Below are positions 1-9,178 of a stretch of 64,000 nucleotides of DNA, piece by piece. Below the pieces are notes generated by a model that searched no databases, was not told the DNA's origin, and was given only the letters and a program-made list of their open reading frames with translations. Numbering within the stretch: the first letter of the stretch is position 1; the number at the start of each line of letters is the position of its first letter. Source of the DNA: Aidingimonas lacisalsi. Lineage in GTDB: Bacteria > Pseudomonadota > Gammaproteobacteria > Pseudomonadales > Halomonadaceae. Location: contig NZ_VRYH01000005.1 in NCBI RefSeq assembly GCF_008079445.1, forward strand, positions 124,001 to 188,000, given 5' to 3'. Made by a program: the position numbers and the translations under genes.

Positions 1-366
1 CAGCTTGGGCAACTGCGTCGTCTTGCCCGACCCGGTTTCTCCCGCGACCACCACGACCTGATGATCGTTCAGCGCCTCGAGGATATCCTTGCGCCGCTCG
101 ACAACCGGAAGTTCTTCAGGATAATCGAGCCGTACGGTCGCTTGAGAGCGACGCTCTACCGCCGCCAGCGAGCGCTCCAAGCGGTGCTCGATATCATTCA
201 ACCCCCGGTCTACGGGCTTGCCGTCGCGCGCCCGACGCCGCAGCCCCGACAAGCGACGGCGAAACTCATGGGCATCGCGCAGCATCGCCTCGTCGAGCCG
301 TGCGGATAGTGCATCGATACGGGGTTGTGCATGGGAATCGGCAGGACGCGTAGTCGTGGTGCTCAA
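1..366 (-). CDS. hrpA: ATP-dependent RNA helicase HrpA, N-terminal part (runs off the window)
   Basis: The minus-strand frame is open to the window edge and gives about 122 residues. After a charged, arginine-rich N-terminus it reaches a Walker A motif GETGSGKT at residues 108-115, followed by TQLPK, which is the classic start of DEAH-box helicases of the HrpA/HrpB type. The preceding [11 protein letters not shown] segment also fits HrpA. HrpA unwinds RNA and acts on mRNA and stalled ribosomes. The chosen start is a TTG at 366 with AAGAGG just upstream; an internal ATG at residue 27 is the alternative. The helicase and C-terminal domains lie outside the window. Family assignment is firm; the exact start is not. 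Confidence 0.85.
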   Translation of the reverse strand, partial: MSTTTTRPADSHAQPRIDALSARLDEAMLRDAHEFRRRLSGLRRRARDGKPVDRGLNDIEHRLERSLAAVERRSQATVRLDYPEELPVVERRKDILEALNDHQVVVVAGETGSGKTTQLPKL

Positions 367-478
367 GCGAACCTCTTTCGATCGAAACGACAACGAACCA
401 CACTCACCAGGAGTGCAAAGACGTCATTGTAACGCTCCACGAGGCGACGCGCCTAATCTTCCCCTGACCGACGCGTCG

Positions 479-2140
479 TCAATCGGCGGTATCGCGGAGC
501 TCGCGACGCAATACTTTGCCCACGTTGGTCTTGGGTAACTCATCGCGAAAGGCCACGTACTTCGGCACCTTGTAAGCGGTCAATTGTTCCTTGCACCAGG
601 CGCGCAATGACTCCGCATCCAGTTCGGCATTACGCGACACTACGAACAGCTTGATCGCTTCGCCGGCGTTATCATCGGACACCCCGACTGCGGCTACCTC
701 GACAACATCCGGATGACCGGCCACGATATCCTCGATCTCGTTCGGGTACACGTTGAAGCCGGACACATTGATCATATCTTTCTTGCGGTCGACGATGCGA
801 ATATAGCCATCTTCCTGCAGCACAGCGATGTCGCCGGTGTGAAACCAGCCATCAGCATCGATGGCCTGGGCGGTATCATCATCGCACTGCCAATAGCCTT
901 TCATCACTTGCGGCCCTCTAACGCACAGCTCCCCCGCTTCACCGAATGGCAGATCGCTCCCGTCCGGTGCCACGGACCTGACCGACGTCCCGACGACCGG
1001 CTTGCCGATGGTACCCAGTTGAATGGCATTCACCGGATTGAAGCTGACCACAGGCGACGTCTCGGTCAATCCATAGCCTTCAGCGACTGGACAGCCTGTC
1101 ACCTCTTCCCAGCGGCGAGCGACCGGCTGAGTCAACGCCATGCCACCAGAGATGGTCAGTTTGAGGGACGAAAAGTCGAGACGCCTGAAGTCATCACGGT
1201 TGCAGAGTGCATTGAACAAGGTATTGAGACCGATGAAACCGCTGAAAGGCTGTGACCGCAACGTCTTGACGAACGTATCGAGATCGCGCGGGTTGGTGAT
1301 CAATACCGAATGGTTGCCGGTCTCGACCATGAACAGGCAGTTCACCGTGAACGTATAGATATGATAGACCGGCAACGGTGCAATGATGGTCTCGCATCCC
1401 TCGCCCAGCGCCGGCCCAATCGCCGCACGCGCCTGCAGCATGTTGGCGATCAGATTCCGATGGGTCAGCATCGCGCCTTTCGCCCTGCCCGTGGTACCGC
1501 CGGTGTACTGCAGAGCTGCAATATCCGTGGTCTCGCACTCGACATCGCGATGCGACGACCTCCGCCCACGGGCGAGGGTATGGCGAAACGAAAACGCCGA
1601 AGGCAACGAATAGCGCGGCACCATCTTCTTCACGTACTTGACGACGGAGTTGATCAGCCACCGTCTGGGCAGTCCGTGCAGATCGGCCAACTCGGTGACA
1701 ACGACATGTTCGATCATCGTTCTGTCGAGTACATGTGCCAGCTTGTCGGCCATATTGGCCAGAATCAGAATGGCCCTCGCCCCTGAATCGCTGAACTGGT
1801 AGGCCATTTCTCGTTCGGTGTAGAGCGGATTGGTATTGACCACGACCAGGCCGGCACGCAGCGCACCGAAGACGGCCACGGGGAATTGCAGGACATTGGG
1901 TAATTGAATGGCGATGCGATCGCCTGGCTCAAGGTCTGTCTCGTTCTGCAACCAAGCAGCGAAGTCGCCTGACAGACGATCGAGCTCCGCATAGGTCAGG
2001 GTTTGTCCCATGCAGCTGAATGCCGGCCTGTCCGCGAAACGTTCGACCGAGGATTTGAACACGTCCAGGATCGACGTATAGTCATCGAGACCTTCAATCG
2101 GCGGGCCCGACAGGATGGGGGCGTTGGCATGCTTACTCAT
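479..2140 (-). CDS. fadD: Long-chain-fatty-acid--CoA ligase
   Basis: This 553-residue protein is close to the usual FadD length. It has the adenylate-forming enzyme motif YTGGTTGRAKGA at residues 212-223, a GYGLTETSP motif in the middle, WFHTGDIA, and the DRKKDMINVSGFNVYP hinge typical of fatty acyl-CoA synthetases. A conserved PKTNVGKVLRRELR ending supplies the catalytic lysine. It activates long-chain fatty acids with ATP and CoA at the inner membrane face for beta-oxidation or phospholipid use. The ATG at 2140 has GGAG upstream. A PsrA-like operator lies about 140 bp upstream, suggesting control by fatty-acid availability. It is transcribed alone, 158 bp after the YafJ-like gene. Confidence 0.93.
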   Translation of the reverse strand: MSKHANAPILSGPPIEGLDDYTSILDVFKSSVERFADRPAFSCMGQTLTYAELDRLSGDFAAWLQNETDLEPGDRIAIQLPNVLQFPVAVFGALRAGLVVVNTNPLYTEREMAYQFSDSGARAILILANMADKLAHVLDRTMIEHVVVTELADLHGLPRRWLINSVVKYVKKMVPRYSLPSAFSFRHTLARGRRSSHRDVECETTDIAALQYTGGTTGRAKGAMLTHRNLIANMLQARAAIGPALGEGCETIIAPLPVYHIYTFTVNCLFMVETGNHSVLITNPRDLDTFVKTLRSQPFSGFIGLNTLFNALCNRDDFRRLDFSSLKLTISGGMALTQPVARRWEEVTGCPVAEGYGLTETSPVVSFNPVNAIQLGTIGKPVVGTSVRSVAPDGSDLPFGEAGELCVRGPQVMKGYWQCDDDTAQAIDADGWFHTGDIAVLQEDGYIRIVDRKKDMINVSGFNVYPNEIEDIVAGHPDVVEVAAVGVSDDNAGEAIKLFVVSRNAELDAESLRAWCKEQLTAYKVPKYVAFRDELPKTNVGKVLRRELRDTAD

Positions 2141-2280
2141 GGGCTATCTCCATGACATGTCAGCGATCCATCTCCTGCACCGATCGCTGATCGTTTTATT
2201 ATTCACCGAGTATCAATACGTTCGATATGGCTGTTCGCCTAACGTATCGCACGGCTGGCAACAGTGTAAAACGATCGATT

Positions 2281-2294
2281 GAAACTTTCGTTTG
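2281..2294. promoter_or_regulatory. Putative PsrA-type operator upstream of fadD
   Basis: The sequence GAAAC-TTTC-GTTTG fits the published PsrA half-site pattern (G/C)AAAC-N2-4-GTTT(G/C). It lies in the 158-bp gap between fadD and the preceding gene. PsrA is the TetR-family repressor that controls beta-oxidation genes in Pseudomonas and related bacteria and is released by long-chain acyl-CoA. The match and location support the call; no psrA gene is visible in this window. Confidence 0.5.
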
Positions 2295-2298
2295 CCAT

Positions 2299-3084
2299 TT
2301 AGTTCAATGACGTCAAGCGCCGCTGAATCTCACCATCCTGCCAGACCAGCAATTCCCCGGGCGCCATTTGTGTCCATTGCTCATTGTCGGTGAGCGGTTC
2401 GGTCGCCAGTACCGATACCACATCGTCAGGCGTCGTATGCTCAACGAAATCAACGCTCAATTCGGCATCCGACAGACTGGCCTTGCCGAACGGTGCACGC
2501 CGGGTGATATGGACCAGTTTGGTCGCACAATACGCGTAGAGATAACGCCCGTCGGATAGCAGTAAGTTGAAAACCCCCAGATGTCGAAGGCGTTCACACA
2601 GTTCATGCAGCACTTGCCACATGGCATCGGGGTCGTCTGGAGGATCGGGAAACCGTTGTCGTAACTCGCCCATCAGGAAACAGAACGCATATTCACTGTC
2701 GGTGTCCCCGACCGGGCGATAGTAGGAGAGCGGCAACGATTGCCACGCTGCGAGCTGACCATTGTGAGCATACCCCCACGGCCGCCCCCACATTTCACGG
2801 GTGAATGGGTGAGTATTGGCCAGTCGAATCGTCCCGACATTGGCCTGGCGAATATGGCTGATCACGACATTCGACTTGATGGGGTAATCACGGATCAAAC
2901 GAGCGATCGGCGAGTCGACGGAGGGGTGGGGATCGCGGAAATCGCGATACCCACCCTCTTCATAGAAAGCGATACCCCATCCGTCGCGGTGAGGCCCCGT
3001 ACCACCCCCGCGATGCAGGAAACCGGTGAAGCTGAAACAGATATCCGTGGGCACGTTGGCGCTCATGCCCAGCAACTCACACAT
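2299..3084 (-). CDS. yafJ: Class II glutamine amidotransferase, YafJ-like
   Basis: The protein is 261 residues when started at the ATG at 3084. That start places the N-terminal nucleophile cysteine at position 2 (MCELLGMSANVP), as class II (Ntn-type) amidotransferases require. GGAGG stands just upstream. Further conserved features are HRGGGTGPHRDGWGIAFYEEGG, the ISHIRQANVG segment, and NTHPF with WGYAHNGQL. These form the glutamine-hydrolysing site; no synthase domain is attached, so the ammonia acceptor is unknown. The start overlaps the end of the upstream VWA gene by 8 nt (ATGTGTGA), indicating translational coupling. An in-frame start further upstream would bury the catalytic cysteine and is unlikely. 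Confidence 0.87.
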   Translation of the reverse strand: MCELLGMSANVPTDICFSFTGFLHRGGGTGPHRDGWGIAFYEEGGYRDFRDPHPSVDSPIARLIRDYPIKSNVVISHIRQANVGTIRLANTHPFTREMWGRPWGYAHNGQLAAWQSLPLSYYRPVGDTDSEYAFCFLMGELRQRFPDPPDDPDAMWQVLHELCERLRHLGVFNLLLSDGRYLYAYCATKLVHITRRAPFGKASLSDAELSVDFVEHTTPDDVVSVLATEPLTDNEQWTQMAPGELLVWQDGEIQRRLTSLN

Positions 3085-4972
3085 GGGGTTCCTCCCGCGT
3101 TGCAGCCCGACGACGGACGCTGACACGCCGCCAGGCCAAGCCCCCCATTACCAGCAACGCCAACACGCCCAGCAACAACCAGGGCCACCATCGAGCCAGG
3201 CGAGGTTCGAGCCCTATCTGGCGCCCCAGGCGCTCGATACGTGGCACCGTCGACAGCCACATCGACTCGACGCCATCGTTGAGATCCGTCGTCAACTCAT
3301 CGAGCCAGTGACGAGCCGTGTCGTCGTTACTCGTGGTGGCTGTCGACTCCCCACTCTCCTCACCGGCCAGCGCTTGTCCTTCGATGATATCGTTGCCGAT
3401 ACGTGCACCGCCAAGCCCGATACGGCCATCGGGATTGAGCACCAGATCAGGTAACGTCAACTCGCGGGATTCGCCTTCGAGTTGGACGGTACCATTGAAC
3501 AGTAGCGGCACACTGACATCGGCATCCAGTTCCGGAAGCTCCATGACCCAGCGGCGTTCATCGACCGCCTCTATGTCCAGGGATTCCCCCTGCAGTTGAG
3601 CACGTAACTCCGTGTTGTCGCGTGCGATGCCGGGATGCTCGGCAATCAACTCCACTCGTTTGCCTTGTTCATCGATCCTGGCACTGATCGGTGGCAGCAC
3701 ATTGACTGCCTGCACGCGTTGCCGCTGAAAGCCTTCAGCGTCGGCGGTGATGACCAGGCGCGCATTGCCGGTACGTTCCGGCGCAGGCAACATTCCGACG
3801 AAGCGTCGTCCGTCTTCATCATGCTCCAACCGGCTGACGGACTGGATTTCGTCTTCCATGTCGAACAGTTCCGCCTTTATCTCGAGCCCTTCGGGAAGAT
3901 CCGACGCTCGTTCACCGTCCTCTTCGAGCCAGGCCGAGACCGGTAGATCGAACCCGAGATACAACGTGGGCGGTAACGGCGAGGTACGCAGAACCAGCGA
4001 TGACGCGACGCTGATACGACTGTCGCTTCCGACATCACCTTCCACATGCCACTCGCCCTCCTCAGGCGAGGGAATCGTAATCAGATCGAAACGCGACTCG
4101 CTCTGCCAGCGAATATCGTCTGGCAGATCATCGCCTCTGCGGTAACGCTGTCCATCAGGTCCGACCAGCGTTGGCGATGACTCGTCGGGTTCATGAAACA
4201 ACAGCGCCGAGAACGACTCCACGTCGGAATCGATGACGAAACGATCGTCTTCCAGCGGTACTTGGTCAGAGGGGAAGATGCGCTCGAGGATATTCAGGAA
4301 CGAACTCAATAGTACATCGGGGGTCTCAGCCAGGGTCGCCAAGCCATCGGAGGACTGCGCAAGCCGCTGGACCATCGCCAGATCGGCCTCGGGGGAAAAG
4401 GCAATCGCGTGAATGACCGTTCCCTGTTCGGCCAGACGAGGGGCAAGTTCGTCGAGTAGCACCCGGCGCGACGCATCATCGCTGCGCTGATCGTCAGCGG
4501 GGAGATCGATCATGCCATCGGTCAAGAGAATCAGGTGTCGCTGCCCCTGACCGCCATCTTCCTCTGCGGCGGCCCTCACCGCCGCTTCGATATCGGTGAA
4601 CTGCTGGTAATCGACCAGAGAGGGAGCCAGTGCCTGTGCCTGGGCACGCCAGTCACGATCGATGGGAGCCACCGCCTGGGCCTTGTCGACCCGCTCTCCA
4701 AATCGCCAGATACCGCCGTGAATCCCGGAAGGCAGCAGCGCGACCAACAGTTCCAATGCACTGACGCTCAACTGCTCCGGATCGTTATCGCGCATGCTCC
4801 CCGAGACATCGAAAATGACCCTGACATCCGGTACCGGCCGGTCGTCATCCACAGTCAAGCTTCCTGCGTCCCGCGTCAGGATGGACGCCGCGGATCCCGA
4901 CTCACTCTGGGCCATCAGCGGTATCGACATCCAGGCCAGACACCACACGATGGCCACTAGCAGCACGCGCAT
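3077..4972 (-). CDS. VWA-domain protein with signal peptide and C-terminal membrane anchor
   Basis: The 631-residue protein begins with a signal peptide (MRVLLVAIVWCLAWMSIPLMAQ). A von Willebrand factor A domain follows, with a MIDAS motif DVSGSM at residues 55-60 and a later TDGM segment. The middle resembles beta-rich extracellular domains. Near the C-terminus there is one membrane helix (WWPWLLLGVLALLVMGG) and then a short basic cytoplasmic tail. Topology is therefore mainly periplasmic. The ATG at 4972 has a purine-rich Shine-Dalgarno and starts 10 nt after the upstream membrane-protein gene ends. It overlaps the YafJ-like gene by 8 nt. The function is unknown; the VWA fold suggests metal-dependent protein binding. 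Confidence 0.8.
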   Translation of the reverse strand: MRVLLVAIVWCLAWMSIPLMAQSESGSAASILTRDAGSLTVDDDRPVPDVRVIFDVSGSMRDNDPEQLSVSALELLVALLPSGIHGGIWRFGERVDKAQAVAPIDRDWRAQAQALAPSLVDYQQFTDIEAAVRAAAEEDGGQGQRHLILLTDGMIDLPADDQRSDDASRRVLLDELAPRLAEQGTVIHAIAFSPEADLAMVQRLAQSSDGLATLAETPDVLLSSFLNILERIFPSDQVPLEDDRFVIDSDVESFSALLFHEPDESSPTLVGPDGQRYRRGDDLPDDIRWQSESRFDLITIPSPEEGEWHVEGDVGSDSRISVASSLVLRTSPLPPTLYLGFDLPVSAWLEEDGERASDLPEGLEIKAELFDMEDEIQSVSRLEHDEDGRRFVGMLPAPERTGNARLVITADAEGFQRQRVQAVNVLPPISARIDEQGKRVELIAEHPGIARDNTELRAQLQGESLDIEAVDERRWVMELPELDADVSVPLLFNGTVQLEGESRELTLPDLVLNPDGRIGLGGARIGNDIIEGQALAGEESGESTATTSNDDTARHWLDELTTDLNDGVESMWLSTVPRIERLGRQIGLEPRLARWWPWLLLGVLALLVMGGLAWRRVSVRRRAATREEPHV

Positions 4973-4982
4973 CCTACCCCCT

Positions 4983-5414
4983 TCATCCAATGACCGGCTC
5001 ACGGCGTTCCTGGTGCTCGGCACTTCCATCCGATTTGGGTGATGCACCACGTTGTTCCGCCGGTTCGCTACTGCGACGACGCCATGACCACCATAGCGCC
5101 ACGCCCGCCAATGCGCCCAGCAAGGCGCCCAACCCCACCATTGTCAAAGGCACCGCCATCGAGGTTCCTTGCAGAAAATCGACTGTCGCCACGACAATGG
5201 CCGGTGCCACGCCGTCATAGGTCGCACTTTCGCTCTCCAATAGTGGCAGCGAAAACACCCATGGCATCCACAAGCAACCAGCCACGACGCCAGCCACTAT
5301 CAAGCGAGGCAGTTGCGGCACAAAACGTATCCCCAGATAGCCGGTGACCAATACGATGACCGACAGTAAGATATAGGCAACCCACAACAAGGGCATAGAA
5401 TCGGAAATCAACAT
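4983..5414 (-). CDS. Small membrane protein of the VWA operon, unknown function
   Basis: This 143-residue protein has three or four hydrophobic segments. The first two are near residues 9-27 and 35-58, and the last is near 95-112 (VPLTMVGLGALLGALAGVALWW). A charged, Gln/Glu/Ser-rich C-terminal tail of about 30 residues follows. The ATG at 5414 has a strong AAGGAG ribosome site. It is the first gene of a tight operon with the VWA protein and the YafJ-like amidotransferase. I do not recognise a family beyond an inner-membrane protein. Co-transcription suggests a partner of the anchored VWA protein. Confidence 0.72.
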   Translation of the reverse strand: MLISDSMPLLWVAYILLSVIVLVTGYLGIRFVPQLPRLIVAGVVAGCLWMPWVFSLPLLESESATYDGVAPAIVVATVDFLQGTSMAVPLTMVGLGALLGALAGVALWWSWRRRSSEPAEQRGASPKSDGSAEHQERREPVIG

Positions 5415-5463
5415 ACTCTGTCTCTCCTTAGTAGGCGCTATTTCCCATGGTACACCGCACCTT

Positions 5464-7548
5464 ATGAAAGCACAGCCGTCTCATGACAATGACATGTCAT
5501 CCCCGAACCATCCCGTCGCCTCTTTCCGCCGTGTGGAAGATCCCCATTGGCTTTGGCTGGAAGCACGCGATGACCCGATGGTCAGAGCGTTTCTCGATGC
5601 GGCCAACGTCCAGAGTGACACTTGGTTCACACCGCTCGAGCCACTGGCCGAATCACTGTACCAAGGGCATCTGGCACGCCGGGACCTGGCCGTTACCAGC
5701 CTGACCACGCCACTTGACCACTATACCTATTGGAGCGAAACCACCGCTGACAGCGACTATCCCAGTTGGTGGCGGCATCCCAATGAGGATTATCGGCAGA
5801 CATGCTGTTTTCTCGACCTAGACGCTCGTGCCAGCCATCGGTCGTTTCTGGAAATCGGCGACATGGCGATTTCACCGGATGAGCAATGGCTCGCCTGGAC
5901 CGAAGACACACTAGGTGACGAGTATTTCACGCTGCTAATCAAACGGCTACCCGATGGACAACCGCGAGCGTTGCTCGATCATATCGGCCCGGAGCTGATC
6001 TGGGCCGAGGACAACAGAACGTTGCTCTTCACCCGTTACGACACCACTCAACGGCCCGACAGCGTCTGGCGCTTGACGATAGACGATGCCGCGTCGCATT
6101 GCATTCTCGAGGAGCCCGATCCCGAGTTCTGGATCGGCCTGGGCAAGACACGTTCTCGCCAGTGGCTGGTAGTGGAAAGTGCTTCCAAGGACACCACCGA
6201 ATGCCATCTGATTCCCGCGGCCTTGCCGGCAACACCGGCATTCTGTTTCCGGCAACGTGAACCTGGCGTCGAATATGCCCTGGAACATCGACCGGGACAC
6301 TTCTATGTTCTCAACAATCGAGCGGCCCCACACTTCCGACTGGACAGGGCCGAGGAAGCGCATCCCGATACCTGGCTACCGCTGATCGAGCACCGGAGTA
6401 CCCATACACTGGAAGGCGTGGACGCCTTTGATTGGGGACTCGTTCTCACCGAACGCGATCATGATGAGGCACAGGTTCGGCTTCGCACCATCGAGTTCGC
6501 CTCCGACCACAGCGTCACCCGAGATACCCTCCTGCCCTTGCCTGACACCCCTTGCAGTCAACACCTTGGAGAGACGCCGCACTTTCAGACAAGATACCTG
6601 CGACTGCAAGAGGAGTCGTTCACTCAACCGCTACAGTGGCTGGAATACGGTCTCGATACCGGCGAACGCCGGTTGCTGAAACGGCAAGCCGTCCACGGGA
6701 ACCTGCAGCCTGACCAATTGACGGCTCGACGGCTCTGGGCGACCTCTCCCGATGGTGAACGCATTCCGGTGTCCATCGTGGCTCGACGCGATCATCTAGG
6801 CCAGGGACCGTTGCCGACCCTACTGTATGGCTACGGGGCGTATGGCGAAGCACTGGACCCCTGGTTTTCAATAGCTCGCCTGGAGTTGCTCGATCGCGGC
6901 GTTGCCTTCGCCGTGGCTCATGTGCGGGGGGGTGGCGAGCGCGGAGAGCCCTGGTATCTGAACGGCAAACTCGCGCACAAGGAGAACAGTTTCAGCGACT
7001 TTCTAGCCGCGCGCGAGGCCTTGATAGACAGCGAGCTGGCCGACAGTGAACGCATCGTCGCCTATGGTGCCAGTGCCGGCGGCCTGCTGGTCGGGGCCAG
7101 CCTCAACCTCGCTCCCGACGCGTTCTGTGCCGCCGTGCTCGACGTGCCTTTCGTGGACGTCCTGCGGACGATGGACAATCCGGATCTACCGTTGACGACT
7201 GCCGAGTATACGGAGTGGGGCAATCCCAGCGATCCAGTCGTGAGACAGCGCATCGCCGCCTACTCGCCATTGGACAACCTCGTCGATCGCCCTTATCCGA
7301 GCCTGTTCCTGCAGGCCAGTTGGCATGATTCCCGCGTACCCTACTGGGAAGCTGCCAAACTGTATGCTCGCTTGAATGACTTGCAACTCGCCCGGCAATC
7401 GGCCACGCCGCACCCTATCCTTCTACATACCGAGATGGAAGCCGGCCATGGCGGAGCCTCGGGCCGTTTTCAGGCCTGGCGGGACAATGCCCGCCAAGAT
7501 GCCTTCATACTCTGGGCCCTGGGGCTAGCCGACATCTCGACTTCCTGA
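5464..7548 (+). CDS. ptrB: Oligopeptidase B-like prolyl oligopeptidase family serine peptidase
   Basis: The 694-residue protein has an N-terminal beta-propeller region (RVEDPHWLWLEARDDP at the start is characteristic) and a C-terminal alpha/beta hydrolase domain. The catalytic triad reads as Ser537 in GASAGG, Asp622 in WHDSRVPYW and His662 in GHGGASGR. The segment PTLLYGYGAYGE is also a family hallmark. Oligopeptidase B cleaves short peptides after basic residues in the cytoplasm. No signal peptide is visible. Ribosome sites at the first ATG and at the ATG 10 codons later are both weak, so the start is uncertain by about 10 residues. It is transcribed divergently from the VWA operon with a 49-bp gap. 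Confidence 0.9.
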   Translation: MKAQPSHDNDMSSPNHPVASFRRVEDPHWLWLEARDDPMVRAFLDAANVQSDTWFTPLEPLAESLYQGHLARRDLAVTSLTTPLDHYTYWSETTADSDYPSWWRHPNEDYRQTCCFLDLDARASHRSFLEIGDMAISPDEQWLAWTEDTLGDEYFTLLIKRLPDGQPRALLDHIGPELIWAEDNRTLLFTRYDTTQRPDSVWRLTIDDAASHCILEEPDPEFWIGLGKTRSRQWLVVESASKDTTECHLIPAALPATPAFCFRQREPGVEYALEHRPGHFYVLNNRAAPHFRLDRAEEAHPDTWLPLIEHRSTHTLEGVDAFDWGLVLTERDHDEAQVRLRTIEFASDHSVTRDTLLPLPDTPCSQHLGETPHFQTRYLRLQEESFTQPLQWLEYGLDTGERRLLKRQAVHGNLQPDQLTARRLWATSPDGERIPVSIVARRDHLGQGPLPTLLYGYGAYGEALDPWFSIARLELLDRGVAFAVAHVRGGGERGEPWYLNGKLAHKENSFSDFLAAREALIDSELADSERIVAYGASAGGLLVGASLNLAPDAFCAAVLDVPFVDVLRTMDNPDLPLTTAEYTEWGNPSDPVVRQRIAAYSPLDNLVDRPYPSLFLQASWHDSRVPYWEAAKLYARLNDLQLARQSATPHPILLHTEMEAGHGGASGRFQAWRDNARQDAFILWALGLADISTS

Positions 7549-7599
7549 CATAGCCCGGATGGGCATGGCGGCAGGAGGTGGCTTACGACGCTGCGCAGC

Positions 7600-8220
7600 T
7601 CAACCTCCTCCACCGCCACCGTTGGCACCACCGCCTGCGCCGCCGCCACTGGCGCTACCGCCACTGCCACCGTTGGCACCACCACCTGAGCCGCCACCAC
7701 TGGCGCTACCGCCGCCGCCGCCATTGGCACCGCCGCCACTACCCCCGCCACCACTGTTGCCACCGCCACCGCCATTGCCACCCCCACCTGAACCGCCACT
7801 ATTGCCGCCACCGGCACCACCACTGCCTCCTCCGCTACCCCCATTGCCGCCGCCACCAGACCCGCCATTTCCGGTACCCGGTCCAGGCCCGCCGCCTGAC
7901 GAGTTGCCATTGTCGTTGCCGGTATCACCGGGCACAGGACTCCCGGGCACCGTCGATACGCTAACCATGAAAGAGCCGCCACCGCAGCCTCCTCCACCGT
8001 CCAGCCCTCCGGTACCACAGCCACCACCGCCCGCGCCACTGCCTCCTCCCCCACCACCTGCTCCCCCTCCGGCTGCAGGCGCCGGCAGGCGATCATCCAT
8101 GATCTCGGAAAGCTCGTCGTCGGAAACATCGCCGGCATCCCAGGACGAAGACTGTCCCCAAACGGTAGGTGTTCCCAATATCAGCAATGCTGATAACGTT
8201 AATGTTGTCCAGCGTTCCAT
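7600..8220 (-). CDS. Secreted glycine-rich repeat protein
   Basis: The 206-residue product starts with a convincing signal peptide (MERWTTLTLSALLILGTPTVWG) and an ATG preceded by AGAGG. A short acidic segment follows (residues about 24-46), and then almost pure Gly/Ser/Asn/Ala low-complexity sequence runs to the stop. Near the C-terminus the pattern GGSASGGGSGGGANGG recurs, and three Cys-Gly elements occur near residues 68-79. The opposite strand is also open, but it would encode an unlikely polyproline protein without a signal. The protein is probably exported; a flexible matrix, adhesive or surface role is a guess. Length may vary between strains through repeat slippage. Confidence 0.68.
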   Translation of the reverse strand: MERWTTLTLSALLILGTPTVWGQSSSWDAGDVSDDELSEIMDDRLPAPAAGGGAGGGGGGSGAGGGGCGTGGLDGGGGCGGGSFMVSVSTVPGSPVPGDTGNDNGNSSGGGPGPGTGNGGSGGGGNGGSGGGSGGAGGGNSGGSGGGGNGGGGGNSGGGGSGGGANGGGGGSASGGGSGGGANGGSGGSASGGGAGGGANGGGGGG

Positions 8221-8432
8221 GACCCACCTCTCATGATCACCTTGCCCATCGATACCCGCGCATTGTGCTGTCCAGACACACTGGACAACATACCGTTACA
8301 CACCTTGATAGCATCGCGGTAGTGGCGCGAGTTCACCATCGGAAAAGCGACTGATTATGAGGCAGTAGAAGTCCATACCGATGTGGTCATGAAAACATGA
8401 TCGACATCATATCCAGGGAGAGGAATTTCCCA

Positions 8433-8882
8433 TTACTGGGAGATGGGGAGCACCGCGATTATGTGGTCGTCCAGTTCTTCGTCCGGCACATCGGGTTCGG
8501 AAACGGCAAAGTGAGAGACCCCGATACCAGCACGCTGCACGCTGCGAGGGTCGCCGGAGATCAACGGGTGCCAAGCGGCCAGACCACGGCCTTCATGGAC
8601 ACGGCGATACGCACAGGAAGGGGGCAGCCAACGAAAGTCGCCGACTCGTTCCGGCGTCAACTGTGTGCAGCCCGGCACACGTTCGAAACGATGTTCATAG
8701 TCGCTACACCGGCAAGTGCCGAGATCCAGTAACTGGCAGGCCACGTCCAGGGTCGCGATATCCCCGGTATCGTCATCTTCCAGTTTGAGCAGACAGCACC
8801 GGCCGCAACCGTCACAAAGGGCCTCCCACTCTTCGTGGGTGAGCTCGCTCAAGGCAAACCGTTGCCAGAAGCGTTCACGCAT
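8433..8882 (-). CDS. ycgN: YcgN family cysteine cluster protein (UPF0260)
   Basis: This 149-residue protein carries the family cysteine cluster CDGCGRCC near residues 23-30. Further cysteines lie in ACQLLDLGTCRCSDY, VPGCTQLTP and LPPSCAYR. The arrangement suggests metal or iron-sulfur binding, but no activity is established. Its ATG overlaps the ycgL stop as TGATG. It is therefore the last gene of an rnd-ycgL-ycgN operon, an order known from other gammaproteobacteria. Confidence 0.9.
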   Translation of the reverse strand: MRERFWQRFALSELTHEEWEALCDGCGRCCLLKLEDDDTGDIATLDVACQLLDLGTCRCSDYEHRFERVPGCTQLTPERVGDFRWLPPSCAYRRVHEGRGLAAWHPLISGDPRSVQRAGIGVSHFAVSEPDVPDEELDDHIIAVLPISQ

Positions 8883-9178
8883 CAGTCCTGCCCCCCACTC
8901 GGAACGCGATACGGATCCAGCCGAACCGCCTCTGTGTCAGGCGGCATCTGCAGATAGAAACCTTGCTCCTCAACGGCCTCCATCACCTCGCTCGCATCGA
9001 CTCGAGCCAGCCGCTTGTCGGGGGTCAACAACAATGTCGTCACGGCAACTGGTGAACCGAAACGCTCGAGCAACGCACCCGGAACTCGCTCCAGCCCCTC
9101 ACGCTTGTCAACGAAGAGATACATTGCCTCCTTGCGCGGGCTTTTGAAGATTTCGCATATCAAACGGTCGGTCGTCAT
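8882..9178 (-). CDS. ycgL: YcgL domain-containing protein (UPF0745)
   Basis: The 98-residue protein matches the small YcgL family in length and in its segments CEIFKSPRKEAMYLFVDKREGLERVP and GFYLQMPPD. It is a soluble alpha/beta protein of unknown function. Its ATG overlaps the stop of the RNase D gene (ATGA), and its own stop overlaps the ycgN start. Co-translation with RNase D hints at an RNA-related role, but this is only context. Confidence 0.9.
   Translation of the reverse strand: MTTDRLICEIFKSPRKEAMYLFVDKREGLERVPGALLERFGSPVAVTTLLLTPDKRLARVDASEVMEAVEEQGFYLQMPPDTEAVRLDPYRVPSGGQD

Noticed and set aside
7559-8236. Long plus-strand frame encoding a polyproline protein
   Set aside because: It is the reverse complement of the glycine-rich gene. 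The minus strand has a signal peptide and ribosome site; the plus strand has neither, and GGN codons read backwards give CCN.
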